Source: Hungatella_A sp034142505 (GTDB lineage: Bacteria > Bacillota > Clostridia > Lachnospirales > Lachnospiraceae). Taken from it: a stretch of DNA of 64,000 nucleotides. Made by a program: the position numbers and the translations under genes. The stretch lies in the NCBI GenBank assembly GCA_034142505.1, contig JAWZDV010000060.1, forward strand, positions 1-64,000. The letters run 5' to 3'. The notes below the pieces were generated by a model. It was given only the letters and a program-made list of their open reading frames with translations, searched no databases and had not been told where the DNA came from. Positions within the stretch are counted from its first letter, which is position 1, and the number at the start of each line of letters is the position of its first letter. Shown piece after piece: positions 1-8,426 of this stretch.

Positions 1-481
1 TCGCACACAATACCGAGGTTCTTGGCGCCCAGGACGGCACCTAATGCAGCGCCTGCCGTGCCAAACAATCCAAGCTTATCCGTTACAAAGTCGCGAATAC
101 AATCATGTTGCCGGCGATAGCGAGACCTTTGAGTGCAACTTGCGCTGCTTGAGCAGCGAGTGTAGATTGCTGTTGAGCAGCTGTTAAAGCTTCAGTTGAA
201 ACTTTTGCCCCATTAGCAGATTGCATAAGATTAATAGTGGCCTTATTACATGCTATGCTTGTTTTTTCAGAAGCGGTTTGACCATCAATACCTTTTTCAA
301 TCTCTGCATTGTATCTGGCAATAGCAGATGTATTGATGGTTGATTTCCCAAATAATGTGCTATAAATATCATTTGTATTTATGCCAGATAAAACAAATTT
401 TATATCCTCTAAACTTTTACCTAGTAATCCTATTGATTTCGTAGCACCTGTTGATGTATCAGCTATTGTTTGAAATATCAT
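1..481 (-). pseudogene. tape-measure-like protein fragment F1 (runs off left edge)
   Basis: A 132-codon reading frame starts at 481 and stops at 83. It is rich in Ala, Thr, Gln and Ser, as in the helical low-complexity parts of phage tail tape-measure proteins of gut Firmicutes. The frame stops abruptly after AGNMIVFATL. From about position 95 down to 1 a different frame is open and reads DFVTDKLGLFGTAGAALGA, a Gly/Ala-rich hydrophobic stretch also typical of tape measures. This suggests a frameshift or recombination junction near 90. The strand matches the phage-type genes at 8.4-16.8 kb. The family is judged by composition and context, without a firm domain match. Confidence 0.45.
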
Positions 482-514
482 ACTATTTTATAAATTTATT
501 GTTTGGAAATATAT

Positions 515-543
515 TTGACTTATATTTATCTGGCAAGTATAAT
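515..543 (+). promoter_or_regulatory. sigma-A type promoter of the first zinc-ribbon gene
   Basis: TTGACT at 515-520 and TATAAT at 538-543 with a 17-base spacer. It lies 23 bases upstream of the ATG at 566, in the gap shared with the antisense tape-measure fragment. Confidence 0.7.
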
Positions 544-565
544 TTGATAAAAAGGGGTGAGGTTA

Positions 566-892
566 ATGTATTATCAAAGAGTATGTTTAATGTGTCCTAA
601 ATGTAGCCACATGCAAATGTTTAATGCAAACGAAGAATATTCTGATATATGTGAATGTTGCAATGCAAAAATGATAGAGGTAGAAAGAAAATATGTATCT
701 TCCGAAAAGGAGGCGCATGAGGAGTGGCTACGTAATAATACAACTATAATCAAATGCCCATATTGCCAATCGGTAAATACAAAGAAAATCACAATTGGCT
801 CGAAGATAACACATACTGCGCTATTTGGTATTTTTAGTATCAGTAGGAATAGTCATAATTATCATTGTAATAATTGTGGAGCAGATTTTTAG
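566..892 (+). CDS. double zinc-ribbon protein (paralog 1)
   Basis: 109-residue protein starting at the ATG behind a GGGGTGAGG ribosome site. The N-terminal ribbon uses CLMCPKC and later CECC. The C-terminal ribbon uses CPYC and a final CNNCGADF. Between the last two Cys pairs is a short hydrophobic stretch (ALFGIFSIS). The C-terminal half, roughly 45 residues, is shared with six other genes or remnants in the first 4.5 kb. Small proteins of this shape often sit near tape-measure genes in Clostridia prophages; their function is unknown to me. A terminator follows at 932. It has its own promoter, so it is probably expressed independently of the antisense phage genes. Confidence 0.75.
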   Translation: MYYQRVCLMCPKCSHMQMFNANEEYSDICECCNAKMIEVERKYVSSEKEAHEEWLRNNTTIIKCPYCQSVNTKKITIGSKITHTALFGIFSISRNSHNYHCNNCGADF

Positions 893-931
893 GAGATGTA
901 TGCAGGTAATTTAAGCAATATATGAATTATA

Positions 932-955
932 AAAAGACACCGCAAGGTGTCTTTT
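932..955 (+). terminator. rho-independent terminator, copy A of a repeated block
   Basis: AAAAGACACC, loop GCAA, GGTGTCTTTT. The hairpin and the ~75 bases after it (CTGCGATTT..., TTTCGGTTCGCAGG...) recur behind the zinc-ribbon copies at 1446 and, in part, 4329. Confidence 0.8.
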
Positions 956-959
956 CTGC

Positions 960-1175
960 GATTTCCCAAACATTTCGGTTCGCAGGAACCCTTCTTCTTT
1001 ATCAAATTCAGTCTTTCGACATGCTATGGAATCTGACAGGCAGTAGTAGAACTGTTTGTTGGTTTTTACCCGGTCAGGGGACAGGCCAACAACTGCGTTT
1101 CGAGCACCTCTTACAAGCCTTTCGACTCAAAATCATTTATGCTCTGTGAACACTTCCCTTATCGGTCAGGATAAG
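960..1175. other. non-coding insert that truncates zinc-ribbon paralog 2
   Basis: About 200 bases with no convincing gene. It holds an inverted pair TTGTTGG (about 1058) and CCAACAA (about 1085), plus GC-rich segments unlike the AT-rich neighbours. It joins directly to the interior of a zinc-ribbon coding sequence at about 1175. It could be a decayed mobile element or a structured RNA. I do not recognise it. Confidence 0.35.
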
Positions 1176-1176
1176 A

Positions 1177-1432
1177 GAATTTTGATCCATATTTTTTTGA
1201 ACATAGAGACGAAATAATTACACAAAAAAATGATACGGTTAATGTGAGTATCTCCAGAGGAAAAACTATCTTAGAGAAACAATCACAAGCCGTTCATTGC
1301 CCAAGTTGCGGAAGCACCAATATTTCTAAAATCGGCACTGTCAGCCGTATGATATCCACTGGAATTTTTGGCTTGGCCAGCAGTAAAATTGGTAAAACCC
1401 ATAAGTGTAATAATTGTGGAACAACATGGTAA
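1177..1432 (+). pseudogene. 5'-truncated zinc-ribbon gene (paralog 2)
   Basis: The frame is open from about 1177 (EFDPYFFEHRDEI) to the stop at 1432. The reading aligns with the interior and C-terminus of paralog 6 at 3849-4316 (EFDQYLFDHRDDI there), and the last 44 residues are almost identical, ending KTHKCNNCGTTW. The N-terminal ribbon is missing because the 960-1175 block has replaced it. A GTG at 1244 could in principle start a 62-residue remnant, but no good ribosome site precedes it. Confidence 0.65.
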
Positions 1433-1445
1433 ATTATGATTATCA

Positions 1446-1471
1446 AAAACACACCGAAAGGTGTCTTTTTC
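1446..1471 (+). terminator. rho-independent terminator, copy B
   Basis: ACACC, loop GAAA, GGTGT followed by a run of T. The downstream ~75 bases repeat the block after copy A with scattered differences. It lies 14 bases after the stop of paralog 2. Confidence 0.75.
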
Positions 1472-1584
1472 TGCGATTTTCTCAAACGTTTCGGTTCGCA
1501 GGGCCCCTTCTTCTCTATCAAATTCTGGCTGGAGAGCGATAATGTTTTGCCAACAATGTTAATCTTGCTTGTAATCACGTCCAA

Positions 1585-1613
1585 GTTGCCTATATTAAAA
1601 ATATTTGGTACAA
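1585..1613 (+). promoter_or_regulatory. candidate promoter of paralog 3
   Basis: TTGCCT, about 17 bases, then TACAAT, about 25 bases ahead of the ATG at 1638. The -35 box matches only partly. Confidence 0.4.
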
Positions 1614-1637
1614 TGAAAGAAAAATTTGGAGGTCAAT

Positions 1638-2086
1638 ATGTTAATTTCTTGCCCTGAATGTGGTAAACAAATAAGCGATTTGTCTGAAAAATGCATTCAT
1701 TGCGGTTACCCTATCAAACAGGTTAATGAAAATATTATAAATATAAATGGTAAAGACTATGACTTTACCGATATATTATCTATAATTAAAAATGATGAAT
1801 TAAGTGACGCTGCATGTATTGGGAAAATGAGTGATATGTGCTTAATACCAGTTTTTGAGGCACAAGAACTTTATTATAATATAAAAAATAACGGTAAATT
1901 ACCAAAAGTAATTGAATGTAGATCGAAAAATTGTTAAACACTTTACCCAAGTGTCCAACATGCCAGTCTACTAATATTAGAAAAATATCAACTTCAACGA
2001 AAGTAACCAGTACTATCGTATGGGGGGTGTTTGGTACGAAACGTCACAAAACATTTCACTGTAATAATTGTGGATATGAGTGGTAA
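1638..2086 (+). pseudogene. frameshifted zinc-ribbon gene (paralog 3)
   Basis: Starts at an ATG behind TTTGGAGG. The first frame reads MLISCPECGKQISDLSEKC, a zinc ribbon, then an acidic linker, and stops at 1937 after 100 codons. From about 1930 the -1 frame continues the family with LPKCPTCQSTNIRKIS and ends HKTFHCNNCGYEW at 2086. The junction lies by a run of five A. It does not form a clean X XXY YYZ slippery site, so I treat it as an indel mutation and not programmed frameshifting. The N-terminal ribbon is a CPxCG type unlike those of paralogs 1 and 4, so N-terminal and C-terminal modules appear to be shuffled. Confidence 0.65.
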
Positions 2087-2232
2087 TTTACATATGTTTT
2101 TACACAAATGGAACATGCATAAAAAGTGAATCAAATATAGCTTTTATTTACTGTGAGGAATGGTGCTCTTTGAACATTCCCAGGCTTTAGTGACTTTATC
2201 CTGGCATTGCTTGCACAATTGTTTCTACCAGA
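2087..2232. other. intergenic stretch with a tape-measure-like tail repeat
   Basis: No gene. On the - strand it contains AAAGTCACTAAAGCCTGGGA (ends near 2178), repeated almost exactly near 3630. In one frame it reads KVTKAWE, so it is probably decayed tape-measure coding sequence. Confidence 0.4.
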
Positions 2233-2508
2233 TTATATGCCATGACTATGCGTAGTCTGGGTTAGCTGCTCCGTTGTTCTCTTAAGTAAACTTAAATCTT
2301 TTGCGGATTCAATATTTGTAATATTTATATCGTTAAGTTTGCTCAAAGCATGTTCTACTTCTTTAGTTATTTTAGGTGTTTTATTCAGATTACTGAGTAA
2401 TGTTGCTCCTCTATTATCAGTGTCATAGTTTACAACAGTAATGAAAACTGATAAACTAAATGTATACTTGGAATAATAATCTTTAATTGGGAGGCCATTT
2501 TTTAATGA
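2233..2508 (-). pseudogene. tape-measure-like fragment F2
   Basis: Open frame of about 92 codons on the - strand with no start codon, ending TTHSHGI then stop at 2233. It reads as amphipathic helix (LLSNLNKTPKITKEVEHAL, LSKLNDINITNIESAKDLS). It is open through the 5' end of the + strand zinc-ribbon gene at 2505 and is cut there by a stop. Like F1, F3 and F4 it is antisense to the zinc-ribbon genes. It is an orphan segment of a longer protein. Confidence 0.4.
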
Positions 2509-2933
2509 TTAAGTTTTGTAAAAAGTGCCAAGATGAAAAAAGAAACTTTTGTCCCAGTGGCTATTACTTTGGTTGGAAAGAAAATGTGAAAATTTGTCCA
2601 AATTGTGGCGGAGAATTTGTGGATATTGATTTTCCTCCTAGAGATTTGGCGATAATTTTAAAAATTTCGCAAGATAAAAGCTTTGTAGAAGCCATGATAA
2701 ATCTTCGGAATGACAACGTAATTGAGTATGAATCTCGTATGATACAGTTTAAGAATCAGACTCAACAAATAGAGCAGCAAGAAAATAGCGCTCCAAAGTG
2801 TCCCGTGTGTGGTTCGATTGAATTAAGAAAAATAACGACACCATCAAAAGTAATGAGTACTGCAATGTTCGGTTTACTTGGTACAAAGCGTCACAAAACT
2901 TTTCATTGTAATAATTGTGGGTATGAATTTTAG
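2505..2933 (+). CDS. double zinc-ribbon protein (paralog 4)
   Basis: 142-residue protein from the ATG 11 bases after GGGAGG. The N-terminal ribbon uses FCKKC and CPNCGGEF. A helical linker of about 60 residues follows. The C-terminal ribbon uses CPVCGS and CNNCGYEF, with MFGLLGTKRHKTFH between, close to paralog 3 (VFGTKRHKTFH). Intact. Function unknown. The combination of a variable N-terminal half and a constant C-terminal half is shared across the array. Confidence 0.75.
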   Translation: MIKFCKKCQDEKRNFCPSGYYFGWKENVKICPNCGGEFVDIDFPPRDLAIILKISQDKSFVEAMINLRNDNVIEYESRMIQFKNQTQQIEQQENSAPKCPVCGSIELRKITTPSKVMSTAMFGLLGTKRHKTFHCNNCGYEF

Positions 2934-2996
2934 TCGTAGCGAGGTTGTCTGGTAACTATTCTGTTTCCAAGCCAGAATAGCCTTATGTAATTTGTC

Positions 2997-3245
2997 CTAA
3001 GTAGGGTTCACCTGGTTGGTTTTCTGGTTTCTAGAACGGGTTGATAATTCTTTAAGTTTGACTCCAAATCCTTTTACTGCGGCAGTCAGAACGAGTGTTG
3101 AGTGTGTTGCCCCATTTTCCGCTGCTGAGAGAGTGGCAGTAGATAGAGCCGCTTCAGCTTGTTCCACAGATAGACCTTTTGTGACAAGTATTTGAAGTAT
3201 TTCAACATCTGATAATTTTGATGATAGTAATTGCGGTAGAAGCAT
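2997..3245 (-). pseudogene. tape-measure-like fragment F3
   Basis: 82 codons from an ATG at 3245. It contains the pattern LSVEQAEAALSTATLSAAEN, typical of the repetitive helical part of tape-measure proteins in gut Clostridia. It ends QKTNQVNPT. The same ending, QKTSQVNPT, is found in F4 at 3696, so two fragments share a conserved C-terminal tail. No upstream ribosome site of note. It may be a silent donor segment or debris from recombination. Confidence 0.45.
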
Positions 3246-3328
3246 AATTTATACCAGGATTTTTAAGTTGTATATTTTTTTCTTTGAATTATATTTATTA
3301 AACAGAATTAATTCTCGGAGGTATTAGG

Positions 3329-3622
3329 GTGGAAAAAGCATATGATTTTAAATGCGAAAAATGTGGCTGTACTGAATATGCATTTGCAGAGAATAATTTT
3401 GAAAAAGTATTAATATGTAAAAAATGTCTAAACGGTTATGTAATTGAACAAAAAATGGTTAGGCCTCAGCTAAATATACCGAAATGTCCAATATGTCAAT
3501 CAACTGATCTTTCCAAAATTACAAATGCTACAAAAATGACGAAGATAGCTGTTTTTGGCATTTTTGGTTTAGGCGATACTGGAAAGACATGGAAGTGTAA
3601 TAATTGTGGTAGTAAATTTTAA
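3329..3622 (+). CDS. double zinc-ribbon protein (paralog 5)
   Basis: 97 residues from a GTG preceded by CTCGGAGGTATTAG. N-terminal ribbon CEKCGCTEY and CKKC. C-terminal ribbon CPICQS and CNNCGSKF, with VFGIFGLGDTGKTWK between. It is the shortest intact member, because the linker between the ribbons is only about 20 residues. Function unknown. Confidence 0.75.
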   Translation: MEKAYDFKCEKCGCTEYAFAENNFEKVLICKKCLNGYVIEQKMVRPQLNIPKCPICQSTDLSKITNATKMTKIAVFGIFGLGDTGKTWKCNNCGSKF

Positions 3623-3695
3623 TGGCTAATATTCCCAGGCTTTAGTGACTTTAACTTTAGTTTCTCAAGATGTAAATTTTATTGAAGCAATGGTA

Positions 3696-3773
3696 CTAAG
3701 TAGGGTTCACCTGGCTGGTTTTCTGTTTTTTGGCCTGGTCGAGATCATATTCCAGGGACTTGGACGGATATAG
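3696..3773 (-). pseudogene. tape-measure-like fragment F4
   Basis: About 25 codons open on the - strand reading SKSLEYDLDQAKKQKTSQ and ending VNPT, then stop. The tail matches the end of F3. It is followed on the same strand by AAAGTCACTAAAGCCTGGGA near 3630, as in F2's surroundings. Confidence 0.4.
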
Positions 3774-3848
3774 CTACTTTTTCAGTTGAATTTTGTGATT
3801 TTTTTCAAGTTGTTAAAATGGCTTTAGATATGATTGGAGATAATATTT

Positions 3849-4316
3849 ATGGGAGTTTATTATTGTAAAAAATGTGGAAGAATTCTTGATACTTATAGAG
3901 ACAATATAGAACATAGGTGTGAATGCTGTAATTCACTAATGGATTCTATACCTGATAAGTATTTGTCTGATGGTATGTTTATTACTAAAGAAGAAGAACT
4001 AAAGTTGATAGAAGAATTAGTAAAAACATCAGTAGAATTCGATCAGTATCTTTTTGACCACCGAGATGATATTTTAATGAAGCATAATCTTGAGTTTAAT
4101 CAAAAAATGGCTATCGGAAATGCCATAAGTAAAGGTGTAAAACCAAAAGAGGCTTTTAAAGGGAATTTTAATGTGGCAAAATGCCCAAGCTGTGGAAGCA
4201 CCAATATTTCTAAAATCGGCACTGTCAGCCGTATGGTATCCACTGGGATATTTGGCTTGGCCAGCAGCAAAATTGGTAAAACCCATAAGTGTAATAATTG
4301 TGGAACAACATGGTAA
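3849..4316 (+). CDS. double zinc-ribbon protein (paralog 6)
   Basis: 155-residue protein from the ATG after TTGGAGATAATATTT. N-terminal ribbon YYCKKCGR and CECCNS. An acidic helical linker (KEEELKLIEELVK) follows, then the C-terminal ribbon CPSCGS and CNNCGTTW. The C-terminal 44 residues are almost identical to paralog 2, also at nucleotide level, which points to recent duplication or gene conversion. It is followed by terminator copy C. Confidence 0.75.
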   Translation: MGVYYCKKCGRILDTYRDNIEHRCECCNSLMDSIPDKYLSDGMFITKEEELKLIEELVKTSVEFDQYLFDHRDDILMKHNLEFNQKMAIGNAISKGVKPKEAFKGNFNVAKCPSCGSTNISKIGTVSRMVSTGIFGLASSKIGKTHKCNNCGTTW

Positions 4317-4328
4317 GTTATGATTATC

Positions 4329-4354
4329 AAAAAGACACTGCAAGGTGTCTTTTT
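4329..4354 (+). terminator. rho-independent terminator, copy C
   Basis: AAAAAGACACT, short loop, AGGTGTCTTTTT. Only about 45 bases of the repeated block are kept here before it joins the middle of another zinc-ribbon sequence. Confidence 0.8.
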
Positions 4355-4373
4355 CTACGATTTCCCACATATT

Positions 4374-4501
4374 GTCATTCAAATAATGTTAAGAAAATCA
4401 GTAGGGTTTCAAAAGCTGGAAGTGTTGCTTTGTGGGGGATTTTTGCAATAGGTAAAGTTAGCAAGCAATGGCATTGTAATAATTGCAAATCAGATTTTTA
4501 A
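4374..4501 (+). pseudogene. 5'-truncated zinc-ribbon gene (paralog 7)
   Basis: The frame reads NNVKKISRVSKAGSVALWG and ends CNNCKSDF. This is only the last ~40 residues of the family, with the first CPxC pair already lost. The terminator block (copy C) abuts it, so the junction lies at about 4376. Confidence 0.6.
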
Positions 4502-6376
4502 GTAAATTTATTATATCTAGAATAGGCGTATATCGCTGTTATGCGCCGTTCGTACACTGGATCACAATAATACTACGCACACCGGGATAAACGGTGGAAA
4601 CCTGTGATCAACAGTCATTGATGGCTCTCATTCTCCAATAGTATAATGATTATGTATATAAAATCGTCGATCACCCAGGTTCCGGGCGATGGCGATTGGA
4701 GAGCGAGGACATGACAAGATGAGAAAACGTTTGTTGAGTTAATTCCTTATGCTGTGTATGATGTTCACATCTCTTCCCTCAACGGCTTATGCTGCCGGGA
4801 CTGCCATCACAGGATGGAATACGGAGACACCCAGGCGGATTCAGACTCTGAATTTGAATAAGCAGGGGCTGACAGGGCATGTGGTGTTTGGCAGTCTGGC
4901 ATTATTGCAAATCATCAATTGTGACGGTAACGAGCTTACAGGCGTCGATGTCTCCGGCCTTACAAAACTGAGCATCCTCAACTGTGATGATAATCCGCTG
5001 GAGTTTCTTAAGCTGTCGGACAGCTGGCAGCTTACGGTAGAAAACGCACCGGGCGGCCAGGTTGTCTGCACACGGTGTTCCCTGAGCAGCCGTCTTGTGC
5101 AACTGACAGCGGTACCGGGGAGCGGCTATGAATGGAAACAGTGGGTTGTAAAAGATAAGACAGGGCTTTCAGAGAACGCGTTGAAACAGGCAAATATCTC
5201 ATTCTTTCTCAATGAAGTTTGTTCTGTGAAACCGGTATATACGAATCAGCTGCTGATCCCGCTGGTTGATGCAGTGGAGCAAAGCGTCTATACCCTGCCC
5301 GCGGCAAAGGCAGAAACAGAAGCCATGCTGAAGGAATCTCTTGCAGAACAGATCAACCTCCTGCCGGAATTGCAGGAAGCCGGTATCCTGGTAAATGCTG
5401 CTGATATTGAGGTAACCTCTTTTACACCGGGCATCGGCGGCACCAAGGAGAATCCCAATGGTACGGCGGGAAGCTTTGCCTTTCGCGTGACCATCACCAA
5501 AGATGGGGTGTGCTCGGAGGCCGTGGCAGACGGCAGTATCACGGTGGTCAAAATTCCCGGTGCGGTTGCGATTGGGGACGATGAATATCCAACGCTGGAG
5601 GCGGCTTTTGAGGCGGCGGGCGATGGGGACACGGTGGTTCTGCGCGGGGATATCGATCTGAAGAATGATTCTGTCTGGCTTACCGGCAAATCCAGGGTGG
5701 TTGCTCTGGACTTATGCGGTTTTACGGTTTCCAATTCCGGCACCGTGATAGAACTGGGCAGTGCAAATCATCTCACGGTTACCGACAGTTCCGCTGCAAA
5801 AAGTGGATTGATCCATTCGACAGGCGGACATGCCATAAGCGCTAACGGGGGCAATATCCTGACGATAGAAGGCGGTACGCTGCGAACGACAGGAACATAT
5901 AAGCATACGATTGATGTGTGGGGAGCCGATGTCGCATTGATCGTGAACGGCGGCGTTGTGGAAGCTATGGAACAAGACGGCTTATGGGAGAGGGCGCGTT
6001 TCAAACGGTAGTTCAGGATCTGGCAGAGGACGACATCCTGGATATTGACGATCAGCCATATACAGGAACGGTCATAGAACCGGAGGTGGAATTTTGCAGC
6101 CGGACGTTTCTAGGTAAGGAGTTTGTTCTGGATGTCTCAAACTACGATAAGAGTTATGAGAACAACCTTGAGGCAGGAAATGCCGTGGCAGTATTCACGG
6201 ATAAAGACAATTCGGCTTCCCGAGTGGAAAAGTCCTTTGCGATTGTGAAGTCAAGCACCATCTTTAGCGGTGGTGTGAAGACAAAAAACGGTCAGGTGGA
6301 GGCGGATACTTTCTCTTATGGGGACACCATCACGGTAACGGCGAAGCCGCAGGCTTCCGGGCAAACGTCCAAGGCC

Positions 6377-6541
6377 CGGCAGATCACGCCGCCGGCCGCC
6401 GGTCAGATGGCACTGTTTCCCGGAGAGAGGCAGATCACGCCGCCGGCCGCCAGTCAGATGGCGTTGTTTCTTGGAGAGAGGCAGATCACGCCGCCGGCCG
6501 CCGGTCAGATGGCGCTATTTCTTGGAGAGAGGCAGATCACG
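6377..6541 (+). repeat. 51-base tandem repeat, three copies plus a partial
   Basis: Each unit encodes RQITPPAAGQMALFLGE with small changes. Copies begin at 6377, 6428, 6479 and 6530 (partial). The core is a GC-rich palindrome (GCCGGCCGCC). It lies inside the decayed surface-protein gene and keeps the frame. Confidence 0.85.
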
Positions 6542-7417
6542 CCGGCTGTAAATGCGGGTGCCGACGGCATTTACACCATGGAATACCATACCGTCAGGCA
6601 AGACCTTGCCATTGGTGTGAATCACATTACTGCAAGATATGCGGGGAATGGCAATATGGCAGATTGTGCCGGGGATGTGACGGTTACTCTGAATAAAAAG
6701 ACGGTGATGGTAACCGCGGACAATCAGACGGTGGCATATGGGGAAGCAGTTCCGGCGCTGACCATGACCGTGCCGGACGGCGCACTGGTGGAGGGCGATA
6801 CGGCGGCCGAACTGGGAGTCACGCTTTCCACGGCCGCGGTCCGCGGTTCGACTGTGGGAACTTATGAAATTACCGGTACGGCCAGCAGTACAAACTATGA
6901 GGTGGCGGTGAGAAAAGGGACCCTGTCGATCGCTCCGGCAGCGATTGAGATTAGGGCGTCCGTCTCTGACGCGGATTATACAGGAATGCCTTATGCGGGC
7001 CTGGAACATCCAGCCGCGGACGGTTATAACGGCCAGTTTACGGTTGTTTACAAGGAGAGCACAATCCCTTTGAAAGGTGCTCCGGTGAATGCGGGAAGTT
7101 ACACGGTGACCGTCACGCCGGCTGACCCTGGGTTTGCAGGGGAGTGGAACGGCAGCTTTGTGATCCGCAGGATTCCCGCCACCGTCAGGGCGGCAGACGC
7201 CAGTATGACAGCAGGTGGTCCGGAGCCGGAGTATCAACTGGAAGTGACCGGTTTTGTGAATGGGGAAATGATTTCGGATGTGAGTTTTGACAGCAGCGCC
7301 GTGGATCGCTCCACCGCCGGGACCTATGAAGTGATTCCCAGCGGCGGCACGGTCAGTGGAGGCGGAATGGGCAATTATAACATTACCTACGAAAAAGGAT
7401 ATCTTACTGTTATCGTG

Positions 7418-7516
7418 GATACGCCGGAGATTTCCCCGCTTCCACCTGTGGATACGCCGGAGATTTCCCCGTCGCCATCTGTGGATACGCCGGACATTTC
7501 CTCGTCGCCATCTGTG
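7418..7516 (+). repeat. 33-base tandem repeat, three copies
   Basis: Encodes DTPEISPLPPV, DTPEISPSPSV, DTPDISSSPSV. It is a Pro/Ser-rich spacer of the kind found in cell-surface proteins, and its copy number probably varies by slippage. Confidence 0.8.
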
Positions 7517-8183
7517 GATACTGCCAATAAGGGGGAGGTTCGGATTCCTGCTGTGGTGGATCAAAACGGCAGCGCGGCGATTCAGATCACCGATCAGCAG
7601 GTGCAGGATGCCATTGACAGGGCGCGCGGGGCTGCCAGGTTGAATGGGACTCAGACAGGCGGTGTAACGGTGGTGATTCATGCGGTCACCAGCAGTCAGG
7701 AGGCAGATGCTGTCGTGGTGAGTCTGCCCAGAACGGTGCTGGAAAAGCTGATCGCGGAAAAGACAGACCGTGTGGCAGTGGCTGCTGACGATCTGGGTGT
7801 GCAGTTCGAGATGGATCTGGCTGCGGTAATGGAAATTTACAGACAGGCGGAAACGGATGTAAAACTGACCGTCACAACGTATGAGAACAGCAAGCTGTCG
7901 GGGGCCGCGCAGGCTGCTTTGGAAAACCGCCCAAGTCGGGATCGAGATTTCCTATGTTCTTCAACAGGGCGAGCGGGCCGGAAGCGTGCAGGCGGTCTGC
8001 GTGGATGAGATGGGAAAACCGTCTTATCTCACGGAGAGCAGCTATGACAGTAGAAACCGGGTATTGCGCTTTAGCATGAATCATTTCGGTATTTATGGGG
8101 TGGGGTATCAGAGGGGGCCAGCTTTTGCCTGGCCCCGCCCCAGACACCAGGATGATTAGAAAAGAAGATTCTGGAGGCAAAAT

Positions 8184-8236
8184 AAAAAAGACATATATTC
8201 CTTAGTTACACCAAAGAATAGAATGTCTTTTTTATC
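8184..8236. terminator. hairpin with A and T runs
   Basis: AAAAAAGACAT and ATGTCTTTTTT flank a ~30-base loop. It could end transcription from the decayed surface gene (+) or from the DUF3800 gene (-). Confidence 0.5.
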
Positions 8237-8365
8237 GCTTTCGCTAAGAATCATGGTTACACCAGTCATCTTATTATAATATATTACTTTATAAACAAAA
8301 TTATACAGATATCATGGTTACACCATTTAACTACCTGCAAGATAAACGAAAAAACGGTTACACCT
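8206..8365. repeat. four spaced copies of GTTACACC
   Basis: GTTACACC occurs near 8206, 8256, 8317 and 8357. The last three are GGTTACACC and two of these are ATGGTTACACCA. Spacing is about 40-60 bases in a 160-base AT-rich gap. Nothing else is seen in 8160-8426. Role unknown. Confidence 0.5.
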
Positions 8366-8426
8366 TAATTCGAACATCTGCTTGAATCTTAACATAATAA
8401 GAAATAATAGTCAAGAGAATATCAAC

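Larger units (their letters stand above)
4719..8159 (+). pseudogene. secreted LRR/MBG-domain surface protein, decayed
   Basis: The natural start is the ATG at 4719 (MRKRLLS), followed in frame by TAA at 4740. After it come the rest of a signal peptide (FLMLCMMFTSLPSTAYAAG) and then leucine-rich-repeat-like sequence (LNKQGLTG, CDGNELTGVDVSGL). Frame changes near 5,990 and near 7,930 split the rest into three frames. The middle part holds MBG-type domains (TADNQTVAYGEAVPAL; GTYEVIPSG) as seen in Gram-positive adhesins. The middle also carries three 51-base repeats (from 6377) and three 33-base repeats encoding DTPEISPxPxV (from 7418). The last frame ends FGIYGVGYQ and a short tail at 8159. No LPxTG or S-layer anchor was seen. 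With one nonsense codon and two frameshifts it is most likely dead. Confidence 0.75.

Noticed and set aside
922..1149. 75-codon + strand reading frame after the first zinc-ribbon gene
   Set aside because: It begins inside the terminator hairpin and runs through the unidentified insert; no ribosome site and no protein-like composition.
1900..1945. Programmed -1 frameshift in zinc-ribbon paralog 3
   Set aside because: The A run is not in a proper slippery heptamer for the reading frame and no strong downstream structure was seen; a simple indel is more likely.
4074..4382. 102-codon - strand frame over zinc-ribbon paralog 6
   Set aside because: Antisense to a clear zinc-ribbon coding sequence, and its start lies in the terminator repeat.
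6515..7681. 388-codon - strand reading frame
   Set aside because: Shadow of GC-rich adhesin codons. It is rich in Arg, His and Pro with no domain, and the + strand has clear MBG domains.
8206..8365. CRISPR array from the GTTACACC repeats
   Set aside because: The repeat core is only 8-10 bases and spacing varies; no cas genes in the window.
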